A stretch of DNA of 47,270 bases from Spartobacteria bacterium UBA695 (GCA_002298145.1 DBMP01000014.1:1-47270), one strand, 5' to 3'. Numbered from the stretch's first letter, positions 17,223 through 25,832 are shown. Numbers and translations: made by a program. Notes: generated from the letters alone by a model not told the origin.

Positions 17223-18299
17223 TTATTTTCCGGGGCGCAGGGCAGGCGCGTCGGCGGGGAACCAGTGGCGGGTGCGGTTGCAGAGGTTGCAGACCGAGAG
17301 CATTACCGGCACCTCCACGAGCACGCCGACCACCGTGGCCAGAGCCGCCGGGGAAGAGGGGCCGAAAAGGGTAATGGCCACGGCAACGGCCAGCTCAAAG
17401 AAATTGCTGGCCCCGATCAACGCCCCCGGCGCGGCCACCCGGTGCTCGACCTTCAGCCAGCGCATGAGCAGGTAGGCCAGGCCGGAGTTGAAGTAGACCT
17501 GGATGACAATCGGCACGGCGATCAAGATCACCGCCAGCCAGCGCTGCGTCAGGTTCCCGGCCTGGAAGGCAAAGATGAGGACGAGCGTCACCAGCAGGGC
17601 GGCGATGGTAACGGGGTGGAAGATCGGCAGGAAACGCGTCTCAAACCACTCCCGGCCCCTAGTTTTGAGCAATACCGACCGCGTTAAAAACCCCGCCGCC
17701 AGCGGGATGACGATGAAGACGACGACCGAGGTCACCAGCACCTTGGAGGGGACCACGACCTGGGCCACGCCGCAGAGCAGCATGACGATCGGCGCGAACG
17801 CCACGAGCATGATGAGGTCATTAAGGGCCACCTGCACGAGCGTGTAAACCGGGTCGCCATCGGTCAGGTAGGACCAGACAAAAACCATGGCGGTGCACGG
17901 GGCCGCCGCCAGGATGATGAGCCCGGCGGTGTAGTTTTTCGCCACCTCCGGAGCGATCCACGGGGCAAAGACGTTTTGCAGAAACACCCAGGCCAGCAGC
18001 GCCATGCTGAAGGGCTTGACGAGCCAGTTGACGAAGAGCGTCACCAGCAGGCCCTTCGGCTTCCGGGCAACGCCGCCCAGCGCGGTGAAGTCGACCTTGA
18101 GCATCATTGGGTAAATCATGAGCCAGATGAGCACCGCGATGGGGATGTTCACCTGCGAGCCGCGCCCAAACTCCAGCCCGCTCAAGGCGGCGGTGAGGTC
18201 GGGAGCCAGTTTACCCAGGGCGACTCCGGCGATCATGCAAAGGAAGACCCAGAGAGTGAGGTAGCGTTCGAAGAAGGCGAGGCGTTTGCGGTCGGTCAT
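17223..18299 (-). CDS. acr3: Acr3-type arsenite efflux transporter
   Basis: Arsenite/H+ antiporter of 358 residues in the inner membrane, with about ten transmembrane helices. The conserved segment AAPCTAMVFVWSYLTDGDP contains the cysteine known to be essential in Acr3. The start at 18299 gives the family N-terminus (LAFFERYLTLWVFLCMIAG); the frame is open further upstream into arsC, but that part is not homologous. It is the third gene of arsR-arsC-acr3, 11 bases from arsC. Its role is to expel arsenite produced by ArsC. Confidence 0.94.
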   Translation of the reverse strand: MTDRKRLAFFERYLTLWVFLCMIAGVALGKLAPDLTAALSGLEFGRGSQVNIPIAVLIWLMIYPMMLKVDFTALGGVARKPKGLLVTLFVNWLVKPFSMALLAWVFLQNVFAPWIAPEVAKNYTAGLIILAAAPCTAMVFVWSYLTDGDPVYTLVQVALNDLIMLVAFAPIVMLLCGVAQVVVPSKVLVTSVVVFIVIPLAAGFLTRSVLLKTRGREWFETRFLPIFHPVTIAALLVTLVLIFAFQAGNLTQRWLAVILIAVPIVIQVYFNSGLAYLLMRWLKVEHRVAAPGALIGASNFFELAVAVAITLFGPSSPAALATVVGVLVEVPVMLSVCNLCNRTRHWFPADAPALRPGK

Positions 18300-18310
18300 A
18301 AAAAAACGGG

Positions 18311-18769
18311 TTAGGGTTGCGGGGGACGGAGCCTCGATGCTTCGCGCCACCCGGCGGCGTAGGCTTCGAAAACGAGCCGAATCTGGTCGCGCACGCGCCG
18401 GAACGCCTCCAGGATTTCCTCCTCGGTCCCGGTGGCATGGGCGGGGTCGTCAAAGCCCCAGTGGTGCCGCTCGACCTGCCCTGGAAAGATCGGGCAGGCC
18501 CGCCCGGCGTTGCCGCAGACGGTAATGACGGTTGCGATTTTCCGGTCCAGGAAGGCCTCCAGCGGCTTGGAGCTGTGGGAGGAAAGGTCGATGCCGATCT
18601 CCCGCATCACCGCGATGGCCTTGGTGTGCACGTAACCAGCCGGGGCGGACCCGGCGCTGTGGACCTCCAGCAGATCCCCAGCGGCTTGGCGCAGGATGCC
18701 CTCCGCCATCTGGCTACGGCAAGAGTTCCCGGTGCAGAGGATTAAAACGCGGGGTAGGGTGGGGCTCAT
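18311..18769 (-). CDS. arsC: Arsenate reductase, thioredoxin-coupled type
   Basis: Cytoplasmic arsenate reductase of 152 residues with the low-molecular-weight phosphatase fold. The P-loop is CTGNSCRS (catalytic Cys12, Arg18), and the redox pair Cys85 and Cys92 (VCGNAGRACP) keeps the seven-residue spacing of the Staphylococcus aureus pI258 ArsC Cys82/Cys89 pair. It reduces As(V) to As(III), which Acr3 exports. Its ATG overlaps the arsR stop by four bases, so the two are translationally coupled. The product ends in a short Pro/Arg-rich tail. Confidence 0.94.
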   Translation of the reverse strand: MSPTLPRVLILCTGNSCRSQMAEGILRQAAGDLLEVHSAGSAPAGYVHTKAIAVMREIGIDLSSHSSKPLEAFLDRKIATVITVCGNAGRACPIFPGQVERHHWGFDDPAHATGTEEEILEAFRRVRDQIRLVFEAYAAGWREASRLRPPQP

Positions 18770-19182
18770 GGGCGTTGGGCGTTCAGGTTGGGAGCGTGGG
18801 GAAGCGCCGCCGAGACGGGCCCGGGGCAGCAGCCTTCCTCAAGCAGCATCGCCACGGGCCGACCCGCCGTCAGCTCCTGGAGCTTTGCTCGATCGGCTTG
18901 GAAAACCGGGTCGCTCTGCACGCAGTCCTGCAAACAGCGGAGATTCGCATCCAGCTCGGGGCCGGGCGAAGCAGGCAGGGCGTAAATCATCCATTGCTGA
19001 TGGCGCGTGCGCGTCACCATCCCCCGCTCCTTCAGGAAGGCCAGGTGCTGGGAGACCTTCACCTGCGGCTTGCGCAAAATACTCTGCAAATGGCAAACGC
19101 ACAGGGGCGAGACCGAGAGCAGATTCAAAATCCGCAGCCGGGTCTCGTCGCAAAGGCACTTGTAGATGGAAATCAAGCGCAT
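18766..19182 (-). CDS. arsR: ArsR-type arsenic-responsive repressor
   Basis: Winged-helix regulator of 138 residues controlling the arsenic operon. The DNA-binding part has RKPQVKVSQHLAFLKERGMV, and the As(III) site is CVC (Cys28, Cys30) in PLCVCHLQ, the arrangement of plasmid R773 ArsR; Cys9 and Cys11 are extra candidates. The C-terminus extends beyond the usual domain and has a CC pair (EEGCCPGP). The start at 19182 is placed by homology and lies directly after the promoter region. It is first in arsR-arsC-acr3. Confidence 0.93.
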   Translation of the reverse strand: MRLISIYKCLCDETRLRILNLLSVSPLCVCHLQSILRKPQVKVSQHLAFLKERGMVTRTRHQQWMIYALPASPGPELDANLRCLQDCVQSDPVFQADRAKLQELTAGRPVAMLLEEGCCPGPVSAALPHAPNLNAQRP

Positions 19183-19228
19183 GGGGTATTTATATACGCA
19201 CTTTCGTATATTCGGCAATATTAATATT
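19183..19228 (-). promoter_or_regulatory. ars operon promoter and probable ArsR operator
   Basis: A perfect inverted repeat ATATACG-N6-CGTATAT lies at 19192-19211. Read toward arsR, a -35-like TTGCCG (19218-19213) is 16 bases from a -10-like TATATA (19196-19191), so the repeat overlaps the -10 and spacer, where a repressor would block polymerase. Transcription would start only a few bases before the arsR ATG, giving a nearly leaderless mRNA. A second AT palindrome (AATATTAATATT) lies at 19217-19228. Assignment to ArsR is inferred from position. Confidence 0.7.
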
Positions 19229-19359
19229 CCACCCCCCGCGCGCCCTTCGGAAAAACCGCCCGCATGTTTTCGCTTATCCAAATGCCGGGGAATGCATTAT
19301 GCTCGGGCCCCTTCCAGAAGAGACGAACCCACGCAACGCATCATTTGGCCCACTATTCC

Positions 19360-20571
19360 ATGAAGATCCCTTTGAAAGGCAAAGTCCTCGTCGCCCAAGG
19401 CGGCGGCCCCACCGCAGTCATCAACCAGAGCCTTGTGGGCGTCACGCTGGAAGCCCGCAAATACGCCGAAGTCCAGGCCGTCTACGGCGCGCTGCACGGT
19501 GTCCGGGGCATTGTGGAGGGGGACCTGCTGGACCTGACCCGCGAGACCATGCACAACCTGGAGCGCGTGGCCGCCTCCTCGTCCTCCGCCCTCCTCTCAA
19601 CGCGCGATAAGCCCGACGCAGCCTACTGCTCGCGGATCCTCGACCGGATGCGCCAGCACGACATCCGCTACTTTTTCTACATCGGCGGCAACGACTCCGC
19701 CGACACCGTTCGCATCATCGACGAACAGGCCCGCGAGGCAGGCTACGATCTGCGCTGCATCCACATCCCCAAGACCATCGACAACGACCTGGCCATCAAC
19801 GACCACTGCCCCGGCTTCGGCTCGGCGGCGCGCTTCGTCACACAGGCCTTCATGGGGCTTAACCTCGACAGCCGCGCGCTGCCCGGCGTGTTGATCGGCG
19901 TCGTCATGGGCCGCCACTCCGGCTTCCTCACGGCGGCCTCAGCCCTGGCCAAGAAGTACGAGGACGAAGGACCCCACCTCATTTATCTGCCCGAGCGGAG
20001 CTTCGACATGGAGCGCTTCATCGCCGACGTGGAGCAGGTCTACTGCAAATACGGCCGCTGCGTCGTGGCCGTCGCCGAGGGGATCAAGGACGCCTCCGGG
20101 AACCCCATCTACATCAACCTCAAAGGGGCGCAGGAACAGGACGCCCACGGGAACTGGCAGCTTTCAGGCTCCGGCGTGCTGGGCGAATTCCTCACCGACG
20201 CGCTGCGGAGCCGCCTAAAGGTCTCGCGCGTCCGGGCCGACACCTTCGGCTACCTCCAGCGCTGCTTCGCCGGGGTCATTTCCGACCGCGATTCGCAGGA
20301 AGCGCGCGAACTGGGTGAAATCGCCGTCCACTACGCGCTGATGGATCACCTCGGCGGCTCGATCGTCATCCGCCGCCCGGTAATGAACTACGGCGTCTCC
20401 TACGACCTAGTGCCGCTGGCGGAAGTGGCGGGGAAAACCCGCGTCATGCCCGACGCCTTCATCACCCCCGAGGGCAACGGCGTCACCGAGGCGTTCCTGG
20501 ATTATTGCCGTCCGCTTGCGGGCACCAAGATCCCCGAATCGTTCCGGCTCCGCGCCCCGAGGGTTCACTGA
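19360..20571 (+). CDS. pfp: 6-phosphofructokinase, probably PPi-dependent
   Basis: Phosphofructokinase-family enzyme of 403 residues that converts fructose 6-phosphate to the 1,6-bisphosphate. Position 112 is Asp in GGNDS and position 138 is Lys in PKTIDND; in ATP-dependent PFKs both are Gly, and Asp plus Lys are the known marks of PPi use. The residue before Asp112 is Asn rather than the usual Asp of GGDDS. The catalytic IDND, the GFGSAARF stretch and VVMGRHSGFLT are present. The start at 19360 is chosen from the family N-terminus (KVLVAQGGGPTAVIN). PPi use would make the step reversible in glycolysis. Confidence 0.88.
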   Translation: MKIPLKGKVLVAQGGGPTAVINQSLVGVTLEARKYAEVQAVYGALHGVRGIVEGDLLDLTRETMHNLERVAASSSSALLSTRDKPDAAYCSRILDRMRQHDIRYFFYIGGNDSADTVRIIDEQAREAGYDLRCIHIPKTIDNDLAINDHCPGFGSAARFVTQAFMGLNLDSRALPGVLIGVVMGRHSGFLTAASALAKKYEDEGPHLIYLPERSFDMERFIADVEQVYCKYGRCVVAVAEGIKDASGNPIYINLKGAQEQDAHGNWQLSGSGVLGEFLTDALRSRLKVSRVRADTFGYLQRCFAGVISDRDSQEARELGEIAVHYALMDHLGGSIVIRRPVMNYGVSYDLVPLAEVAGKTRVMPDAFITPEGNGVTEAFLDYCRPLAGTKIPESFRLRAPRVH

Positions 20572-20640
20572 CGGGCTTAGCTCCCCATGCCCCACCTGGG
20601 CGAGGCTCCATGCGGCAAGAAAAAGGGCAGATTTTCTATT

Positions 20641-20724
20641 CTCACGCAAAGCCGCAAAGCTGCAAAGACAGAGACGGGAAACTCTTGCCTTCGTCTTCTT
20701 TGCGCCTTTGCGTCTTTGCGTGAG
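20641..20724. repeat. Long palindrome, CGCAAAG type (copy 2)
   Basis: The arm starting CTCACGCAAAG at 20641-20667 pairs imperfectly with the arm at 20698-20724 that ends CTTTGCGTGAG. The loop is about 30 bases, longer than in copy 1 (2948-3013), and the arms carry more mismatches. It lies between the convergent pfp and GH130 genes, so it can serve both as a 3' structure. Confidence 0.78.
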
Positions 20725-20756
20725 CCTTAATGGCTTTTGTCTCAAGTAAATCGGCC

Positions 20757-21746
20757 TTAGCCCACCGGTTCGCAGAGGGCCAGCAGATCGTCCACATGCG
20801 CCGTGGCCAGGGCCTCCACGGTATCGGCCGCCCCGTAGTAGATCTTCACCTCGCCGCTCTCCTCCAGGATCATTCCGCCGGGGAAGATCACGTCGTTGCG
20901 GAAGCCGTTGCGCTCGTAGGGCGCCTCGGCGCTCAGCAGCGGCTTGCGGCTCATACCGATGACGCGCGAGGGGTTCTCCAGATCCAGCAGCATAAGGCCC
21001 GCGTCGTAACGCTTGAACCAAGAGCGCTCCCAGCCGCCGAGGTTCTTCTCCCGGTCGAGCCACACGGAGTGGAACGTGGCCAGCCAGCCCTTGGCGGTTT
21101 TGATGGGCGGCGCGGCGGGGCCGATCTTGTCGTTGGCAAAGGGGACGTTCTCCACGGCCAGCACCAGCTCGTGGTCGCCCCAGTAGCGCAGATCGGGCGA
21201 GCTGCCGCACCAGAGGTCAAAGCGATCCGCCCCCCGGCTGTACACGGTAAAAGGCCGCTCAAGGCGGAAATAGCGCCCCCGGATTTTCTCCGGAAAGAGA
21301 ACCATGTTGCGGTTATCCGGGGTGCTCAGGGAGAGGATTTCAAAATTGGCAAAGTCCTCCGTGCGGGCAATGCCCCCGCGAATCCCGTGGCGCGTATCCA
21401 TGGCGAAGCAGACGTGCGGCACGCCGTCCAGGATGGTCAGGCGCGGATCGTAGACCCGCTGGATTTCGTCGCTCTTGACCTTCCAGCACGGCGCGGGGGC
21501 CGCCTCCCAGTGGATCCCGTCCTGGCTCGTGGCAAACCCGATGGAGGTCTCAAACGGTTCCGCCGACGGCCGTTTGCCCTCGCGAAGCTCCCGCCATGAG
21601 GCTTCGCCGCCCTTGCAGGCGTCGTTGCGAAAGAGCATGACGTAACGGCCCTGGTACTTGGCGACCCCGGCGTTAAAGATCAGGCTCGCGTCATACGGAA
21701 TATCGCTGGCCTGGAGAATGGGATTGGAGGGATGGCGTAAAATCAT
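20757..21746 (-). CDS. GH130-family glycoside phosphorylase/hydrolase
   Basis: Five-bladed beta-propeller enzyme of 329 residues in glycoside hydrolase family 130, which acts on beta-mannosides, often by phosphorolysis. Family features are the start HPSNPIL, the segment IFNAGVAKYQGRYVMLFRND, then VYDPRLTILDG and the late IFPGGMILEESGEVKIYYGAADT. The phosphate-binding basic residues needed for phosphorylase activity cannot be confirmed without alignment. No signal peptide, so it is cytoplasmic. It is transcribed away from the AraC regulator on the same strand, about 100 bases after it, and may be co-regulated. Confidence 0.87.
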   Translation of the reverse strand: MILRHPSNPILQASDIPYDASLIFNAGVAKYQGRYVMLFRNDACKGGEASWRELREGKRPSAEPFETSIGFATSQDGIHWEAAPAPCWKVKSDEIQRVYDPRLTILDGVPHVCFAMDTRHGIRGGIARTEDFANFEILSLSTPDNRNMVLFPEKIRGRYFRLERPFTVYSRGADRFDLWCGSSPDLRYWGDHELVLAVENVPFANDKIGPAAPPIKTAKGWLATFHSVWLDREKNLGGWERSWFKRYDAGLMLLDLENPSRVIGMSRKPLLSAEAPYERNGFRNDVIFPGGMILEESGEVKIYYGAADTVEALATAHVDDLLALCEPVG

Positions 21747-21848
21747 AGCGGTGGATCTGAGGTTGCCCCAATGTCATACCCGTTTCGCCCCGGGCGCGTC
21801 TTTGCCCCGGGTGACCTTTTTTTGTCTCTGGGTGATGTGACAGTATTT

Positions 21849-22682
21849 CTAGCGAATCCGGTGGGAAACGCGGTACTGGCGCGGCGTGGCGTGGTGGTGT
21901 TGCCGGAAGGCTTTGTAAAAATGCGCGAGGTCCCGGAAGCCGCATTCCAGGGAAATTTCGAGAATGGGACGGGTGGTCATCTCCAGCATCCGGGCCGCGT
22001 GGCGCATCCGGGCCTGGCGCACGCAGTCGCTGGGCGTGAGGCCAAAGTGGCGCTTCAGCTCCCGCGCCACGTGCTCGCGGCTGCGCCCCGCCAGGCGAAA
22101 AAGCGCCCCCACGCCCTCGGCAAAAGCCTCCGGTTTGCGGATCTCCCGCCAGGTGTGGGCCAGCCAGTCGGGAACCGCCGGGCCGATCTCCTCCGCGCGG
22201 GGCGTCAGCAGGGCCAGGACGTTGATCATAAAGCGGTCGAGGGCCAGGGCGCGGTCCCGGGGCGCGTCGAAAAGCTCGTCCACCCATTGGCTAAAAAGGG
22301 GTTGCCGCGAGGGCTCCAGCACGGTGGAGAACCCCTCTTTTTCCCGTTCGCGAAAGGCCCATTTCATCTCGTCCGGGTAACGCTTGAGTAAAAGGCGGTA
22401 CTCCCGCACGGGGATGGCGATATTCGTCAGCTCCAGCGCCTCGGCCCCCAGCGGCAAGAGGCTGTGGAGATCGCTCGCCCGGATGAACAGCAGGCTGCCC
22501 GGCTCCACTACATGCTCCAGGCCGTTGACAAAGTGAAGCGCGCGCCCCCGGTCGATACAGGTGATCTCCATGTACTGGTGGGTGTGGAGCTGCAACGGGA
22601 TGCGCCGCGTGTAGCGGTCGCGCACGGGGCGAAAGCGTTCCGCGTCCGAGGCAAAGGAGTTCCACTTTTTCACGGTGGGCAT
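21849..22682 (-). CDS. AraC-family transcriptional regulator
   Basis: Regulator of 277 residues with an N-terminal cupin sensor domain (HTHQYMEITCIDRG, where the histidines may line a ligand pocket) and a C-terminal AraC/XylS double helix-turn-helix (about 175-275; REHVARELKRHFGLTPSD and ISLECGFRDLAHFYKAFRQH). It is divergent from the GH78 gene with a 154-base shared promoter region and upstream of the GH130 gene, so it probably controls one or both in response to a sugar. The start at 22682 is preferred; the frame extends upstream but into GH78-opposed sequence. Confidence 0.9.
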   Translation of the reverse strand: MPTVKKWNSFASDAERFRPVRDRYTRRIPLQLHTHQYMEITCIDRGRALHFVNGLEHVVEPGSLLFIRASDLHSLLPLGAEALELTNIAIPVREYRLLLKRYPDEMKWAFREREKEGFSTVLEPSRQPLFSQWVDELFDAPRDRALALDRFMINVLALLTPRAEEIGPAVPDWLAHTWREIRKPEAFAEGVGALFRLAGRSREHVARELKRHFGLTPSDCVRQARMRHAARMLEMTTRPILEISLECGFRDLAHFYKAFRQHHHATPRQYRVSHRIR

Positions 22683-22836
22683 ATCACGAGGGAACAATTT
22701 TCTGAAAACAAAGGCAAGCGCATACAAAAATTGGAACCACACCGCAGGCTGAAGCCGGGATAGGGGTTGCAATCCCGAGGGCTCGCGGAAAAGATGCCAA
22801 GCAACGCCCACCCTCCCCGAGCACGACAAACTTCCC

Positions 22837-25659
22837 ATGCAAACAACCTCCTGGATTTGGACCCCGGAACCGGTTTCCGAAAAGAATGCCTTTGTGCGCT
22901 TCCGCACCGAGTTTACCGCCCGCGCGGCGGAGCAGCTCCTCATCAGCGCCGACTCGCGCTACTGGCTCTGGCTCAACGGCGAATTTCTCGGCAGCGGCCC
23001 CGTGCGCAGCTGGGTAAACCACTGGAAATACGACGCCTACGATCTCTCCGGCCTCCTGCGCGAGGGGAAAAACACGCTGGCCGTGCTGGTCAACCACTGG
23101 GGCACGGGCAATTTCCAATACCTTCCCGCCAACCCGGGCCTGTGGGCGGGCCTGACAGACGCCAAAGGCCACGCAACCCCGCTTCTGGAGGGCTGGAAAT
23201 GCTCGCTCTCCCGTGCCGACGCCACCGCCGCCCCGCGCACCTCGGTGCAACAGGGCTTTGAGGAGCAGTTCGATGCCCGGCTCGACGAACCGTGGCGCGA
23301 GCCCGGCTTCGATGCCGGGGCGTGGTCCGACGCCGTAAGCATTACCCCGCCCCATCCCGGCCTGGAGCCGAGCGGCATCCCGCTGCTGACGCGCGAGCGC
23401 ATCCTGCCCCGGCGTGTCGTCAAGGCCGAGCGGATCGCCCCCGCCACGCAGACCTGGACCCTCGACGTGCGGCGGCTGCTGCTCCCGGAGGACTTGAGTT
23501 CGCAGCTGCTTTTGGTCCGGGGCTTCCTTTTTACCCGCATCTGGAGCGAACGCGCCCAGGAGGCGGTCTTCATGCGCCCGCACCATCACTCGGGCGAGAT
23601 CCTGCTCAACGGCAAGACGCTCCCCTCGCTGCAAGGCGGCATGGCGCAGACGCTCGAAGCCCAGAGCGCCCGGCTCAAAGCCGGATGGAACACGCTCGTT
23701 GTCCCCTACCCGGACGCCAGCACCACCCAGCTCGGCTACCTGCACCTGGCCCAGTTCGTCCTTACGGTGCGCGCCAAGGCCCCGCTCAACTGGTCGGCCA
23801 CCGGAGCCAATGGAGGCCCCGCCTGGGGCTTCGTCGGACCGTTCGCCTTTACCGAAGTGCAGGAGAAGGTTCTGCAAGGGCATATGGATTTCCCCCGCGT
23901 CTCCGTGGCCCGGCCCACCGACCCGGCTGCGACCGCCGAGGCGTTTGAAGCGCTCCACGCCGATGCGGGCCGCAAGATCGACTTCGCCGCGCTCCCCTAC
24001 TTCCAGCCGCTGCCGGAGGAATGCGTCCTCTCCAACGCCGACGCCTTCGCCCTGGCCTGCCTGGACCACGTCACCGGCCCCGCGCGGCTCGAAAACGCCG
24101 ACGCCCTCCTCTCCGACAACGCCGAGTGGGCCCTTTTGCATCCGGGCGAAAAGGGGGAGGACGTTCGCGTGCTCCTCGACTATGGGCGCGAGGTCGTCGG
24201 CCCGCATGATTTCGAGCTGGAAGCTCCCGAGGGCACGGTTGTCGATTTCTTCAATTTCGAGTTCATCCAGCCCGATGGCCGCGAGAACTACGCCGAGGGA
24301 ATGAACAACAGCCTGCGCTACGTCTGCAAAGGCGGCCGTCAGCGTTACCGCTCGCTCCAGCGGCGGGGCTTTCAGTATTCCTACGTCATCTTCCGCAACC
24401 TCACCGGGCCGGTGCGGCTGCGCTCAGTGGCGGTAGAGTTCGCCACCTACCCGCAGCGCCACGCGGGCCACTTCGCCTCCAGCGACGCGCTGCTGGACCG
24501 GATCTGGGAGGTCGGCGCGCACACCCTGCGCTGCTGCGCCGAGGATACCTACACCGATTGCCCCACCTACGAGCAGACCCACTGGGTGGGCGACTCCCGC
24601 AACGAAGCGCTGGTGGACTGGGTCGTCAACGGCGACCCGCGCCTCTGGTTCCGCTGCCTGGAGCAGATCGGCCAGAGCCTGGAGCTCCCCTTTAACCCGA
24701 TCACCGCGAGCCAAACCCCCAGCGCCTGGCCCAACCTGCTGCCCACATGGAGCTTCCTCTGGATGCGCTCCTGCCGCGAGTACCTCCTCTGGACGGGCGA
24801 CGCCGAGGGCGCTGCCCGCCTGCTCCCCTGGGTGGAGAAAAACGTCGAGGGCGTGGAAGCCCACGTGAACGCGGAGGGTCTCTTCGAGTTCCAGGGTTGG
24901 AATATGTTCGACTGGGCGGCCATGGACACCCCGTCCAGCGGCGTCATCACCCACCTCAACTGCTTCGCCGTTCTGGCGCTCAACGACTGCGCCGAGCTGG
25001 CCCGCTGGCTTAAAAAACCGAAGGTCGCTGCGCGCTTTACCCGTCTGGCCGCGAAGATCGCCGCCGCCGTCAACCGCCACCTCTGGAGCGCGGAAAAGAA
25101 GGCCTACATCGACTGCGTCCACGCCGACGGCACCCGCAGCAAGGTCTTTAGCCAGCAAACCGCGACCGTCGCGCTAATCTCCGGCGTGGCCACGGGCGAC
25201 CGGGCGAAGCGCTGCCGCGATATCGTCCACCGCCCGCCCCGGGGCTTCGTGAAAGCGGGCAGCCCGTTCTTCGAATTCTTCCTGCTGGAGGTCCTCAAGG
25301 AGGAGCACCGGGAGAAGGCTTTCCTGGATACGATCCGCAAAGACTGGGGTTTCATGGTTGAGCAAGGGGCCACGACCTTCTGGGAGCTCTGGAGCCTGCG
25401 CCATGGGCGGCTGACCCGCAGCCATTGCCACGGCTGGTCCGCCGCGCCGACGTTCTTCCTCTCCAGCACGGTGCTCGGCATCGAACCGCTCAAGCCGGGC
25501 TTCGCCGAAGTGCGCATCGCCCCGCAACTGGGCGACCTCGCCTTCGCTCGCGGCACCATGCCGACGCCGTTCGGACCCATCGAGGTCTCCGCCCGCCGCG
25601 TCGGGAAAAAAGTGGAGGTCGACTGCCGCCTGCCCAAGGGTGTGCGCCGGGTAAAGTAG
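22837..25659 (+). CDS. GH78-family alpha-L-rhamnosidase-like enzyme
   Basis: Large enzyme of 940 residues. An N-terminal beta domain (WIWTPEP... FRFRTEF, then ISADSRYWLWLNGEF) and middle beta modules precede an (alpha/alpha)6 barrel and a small C-terminal beta domain (VRIAPQLGDLAFARGTMPTP). The barrel motif TDCPTYEQTHWVGDSRNE is the family signature; Glu579 is the likely general acid. Other Glu/Trp segments (WELWSLRHG) match the family. No signal peptide is seen, so it probably acts on imported rhamnosides. Activity on other sugars is possible within GH78-like proteins. The divergent AraC gene is the candidate regulator. Confidence 0.88.
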   Translation: MQTTSWIWTPEPVSEKNAFVRFRTEFTARAAEQLLISADSRYWLWLNGEFLGSGPVRSWVNHWKYDAYDLSGLLREGKNTLAVLVNHWGTGNFQYLPANPGLWAGLTDAKGHATPLLEGWKCSLSRADATAAPRTSVQQGFEEQFDARLDEPWREPGFDAGAWSDAVSITPPHPGLEPSGIPLLTRERILPRRVVKAERIAPATQTWTLDVRRLLLPEDLSSQLLLVRGFLFTRIWSERAQEAVFMRPHHHSGEILLNGKTLPSLQGGMAQTLEAQSARLKAGWNTLVVPYPDASTTQLGYLHLAQFVLTVRAKAPLNWSATGANGGPAWGFVGPFAFTEVQEKVLQGHMDFPRVSVARPTDPAATAEAFEALHADAGRKIDFAALPYFQPLPEECVLSNADAFALACLDHVTGPARLENADALLSDNAEWALLHPGEKGEDVRVLLDYGREVVGPHDFELEAPEGTVVDFFNFEFIQPDGRENYAEGMNNSLRYVCKGGRQRYRSLQRRGFQYSYVIFRNLTGPVRLRSVAVEFATYPQRHAGHFASSDALLDRIWEVGAHTLRCCAEDTYTDCPTYEQTHWVGDSRNEALVDWVVNGDPRLWFRCLEQIGQSLELPFNPITASQTPSAWPNLLPTWSFLWMRSCREYLLWTGDAEGAARLLPWVEKNVEGVEAHVNAEGLFEFQGWNMFDWAAMDTPSSGVITHLNCFAVLALNDCAELARWLKKPKVAARFTRLAAKIAAAVNRHLWSAEKKAYIDCVHADGTRSKVFSQQTATVALISGVATGDRAKRCRDIVHRPPRGFVKAGSPFFEFFLLEVLKEEHREKAFLDTIRKDWGFMVEQGATTFWELWSLRHGRLTRSHCHGWSAAPTFFLSSTVLGIEPLKPGFAEVRIAPQLGDLAFARGTMPTPFGPIEVSARRVGKKVEVDCRLPKGVRRVK

Positions 25660-25832
25660 AATCAGAGGCAAAAGTTCTCGTTACGAATCTCCAGATTCGT
25701 AACGCAAGTTGCCCGGGAATCTCCAGATTCCCCCACGGTTGCGAAACGGAGTTTCGCCAGACACTGGCGTTCCCAATCTGGAGATTGGGAACGAAGGCCT
25801 CAGGGGCCCAAGGGCGTGCGCCGGGTAAAGTA
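25632..25832. repeat. 27-bp direct repeat flanking a palindromic insert
   Basis: Bases 25632-25658, the last codons and stop of the GH78 gene, recur at 25806-25832 with one mismatch (T/C). Between them lies the palindromic element at 25679-25793. The arrangement resembles a target-site duplication, or a slippage duplication, made when the element entered the 3' end of the gene. Confidence 0.85.
25679..25793. repeat. Modular palindromic element, AATCTCCAGATT type (copy 1)
   Basis: Four palindromes in a row: 25680-25703 (core AATCTCCAGATT, arms GTTACG), 25715-25732 (same core, arms GGG), 25741-25757 (GCGAAA...TTTCGC), and 25769-25792 (core AATCTGGAGATT, arms GTTCCC). A second copy, at 35053-35170, has the same outer palindromes in reverse order with different inner modules. 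No ORF is inside. It is probably a non-autonomous REP/MITE-like repeat of this genome. Confidence 0.85.

Noticed and set aside
22684..24207. 507-codon frame antisense to the GH78 gene
   Set aside because: Composition (Gly, Ala, Arg, Val) and lack of motifs mark a shadow frame; it overlaps the GH78 and AraC genes.
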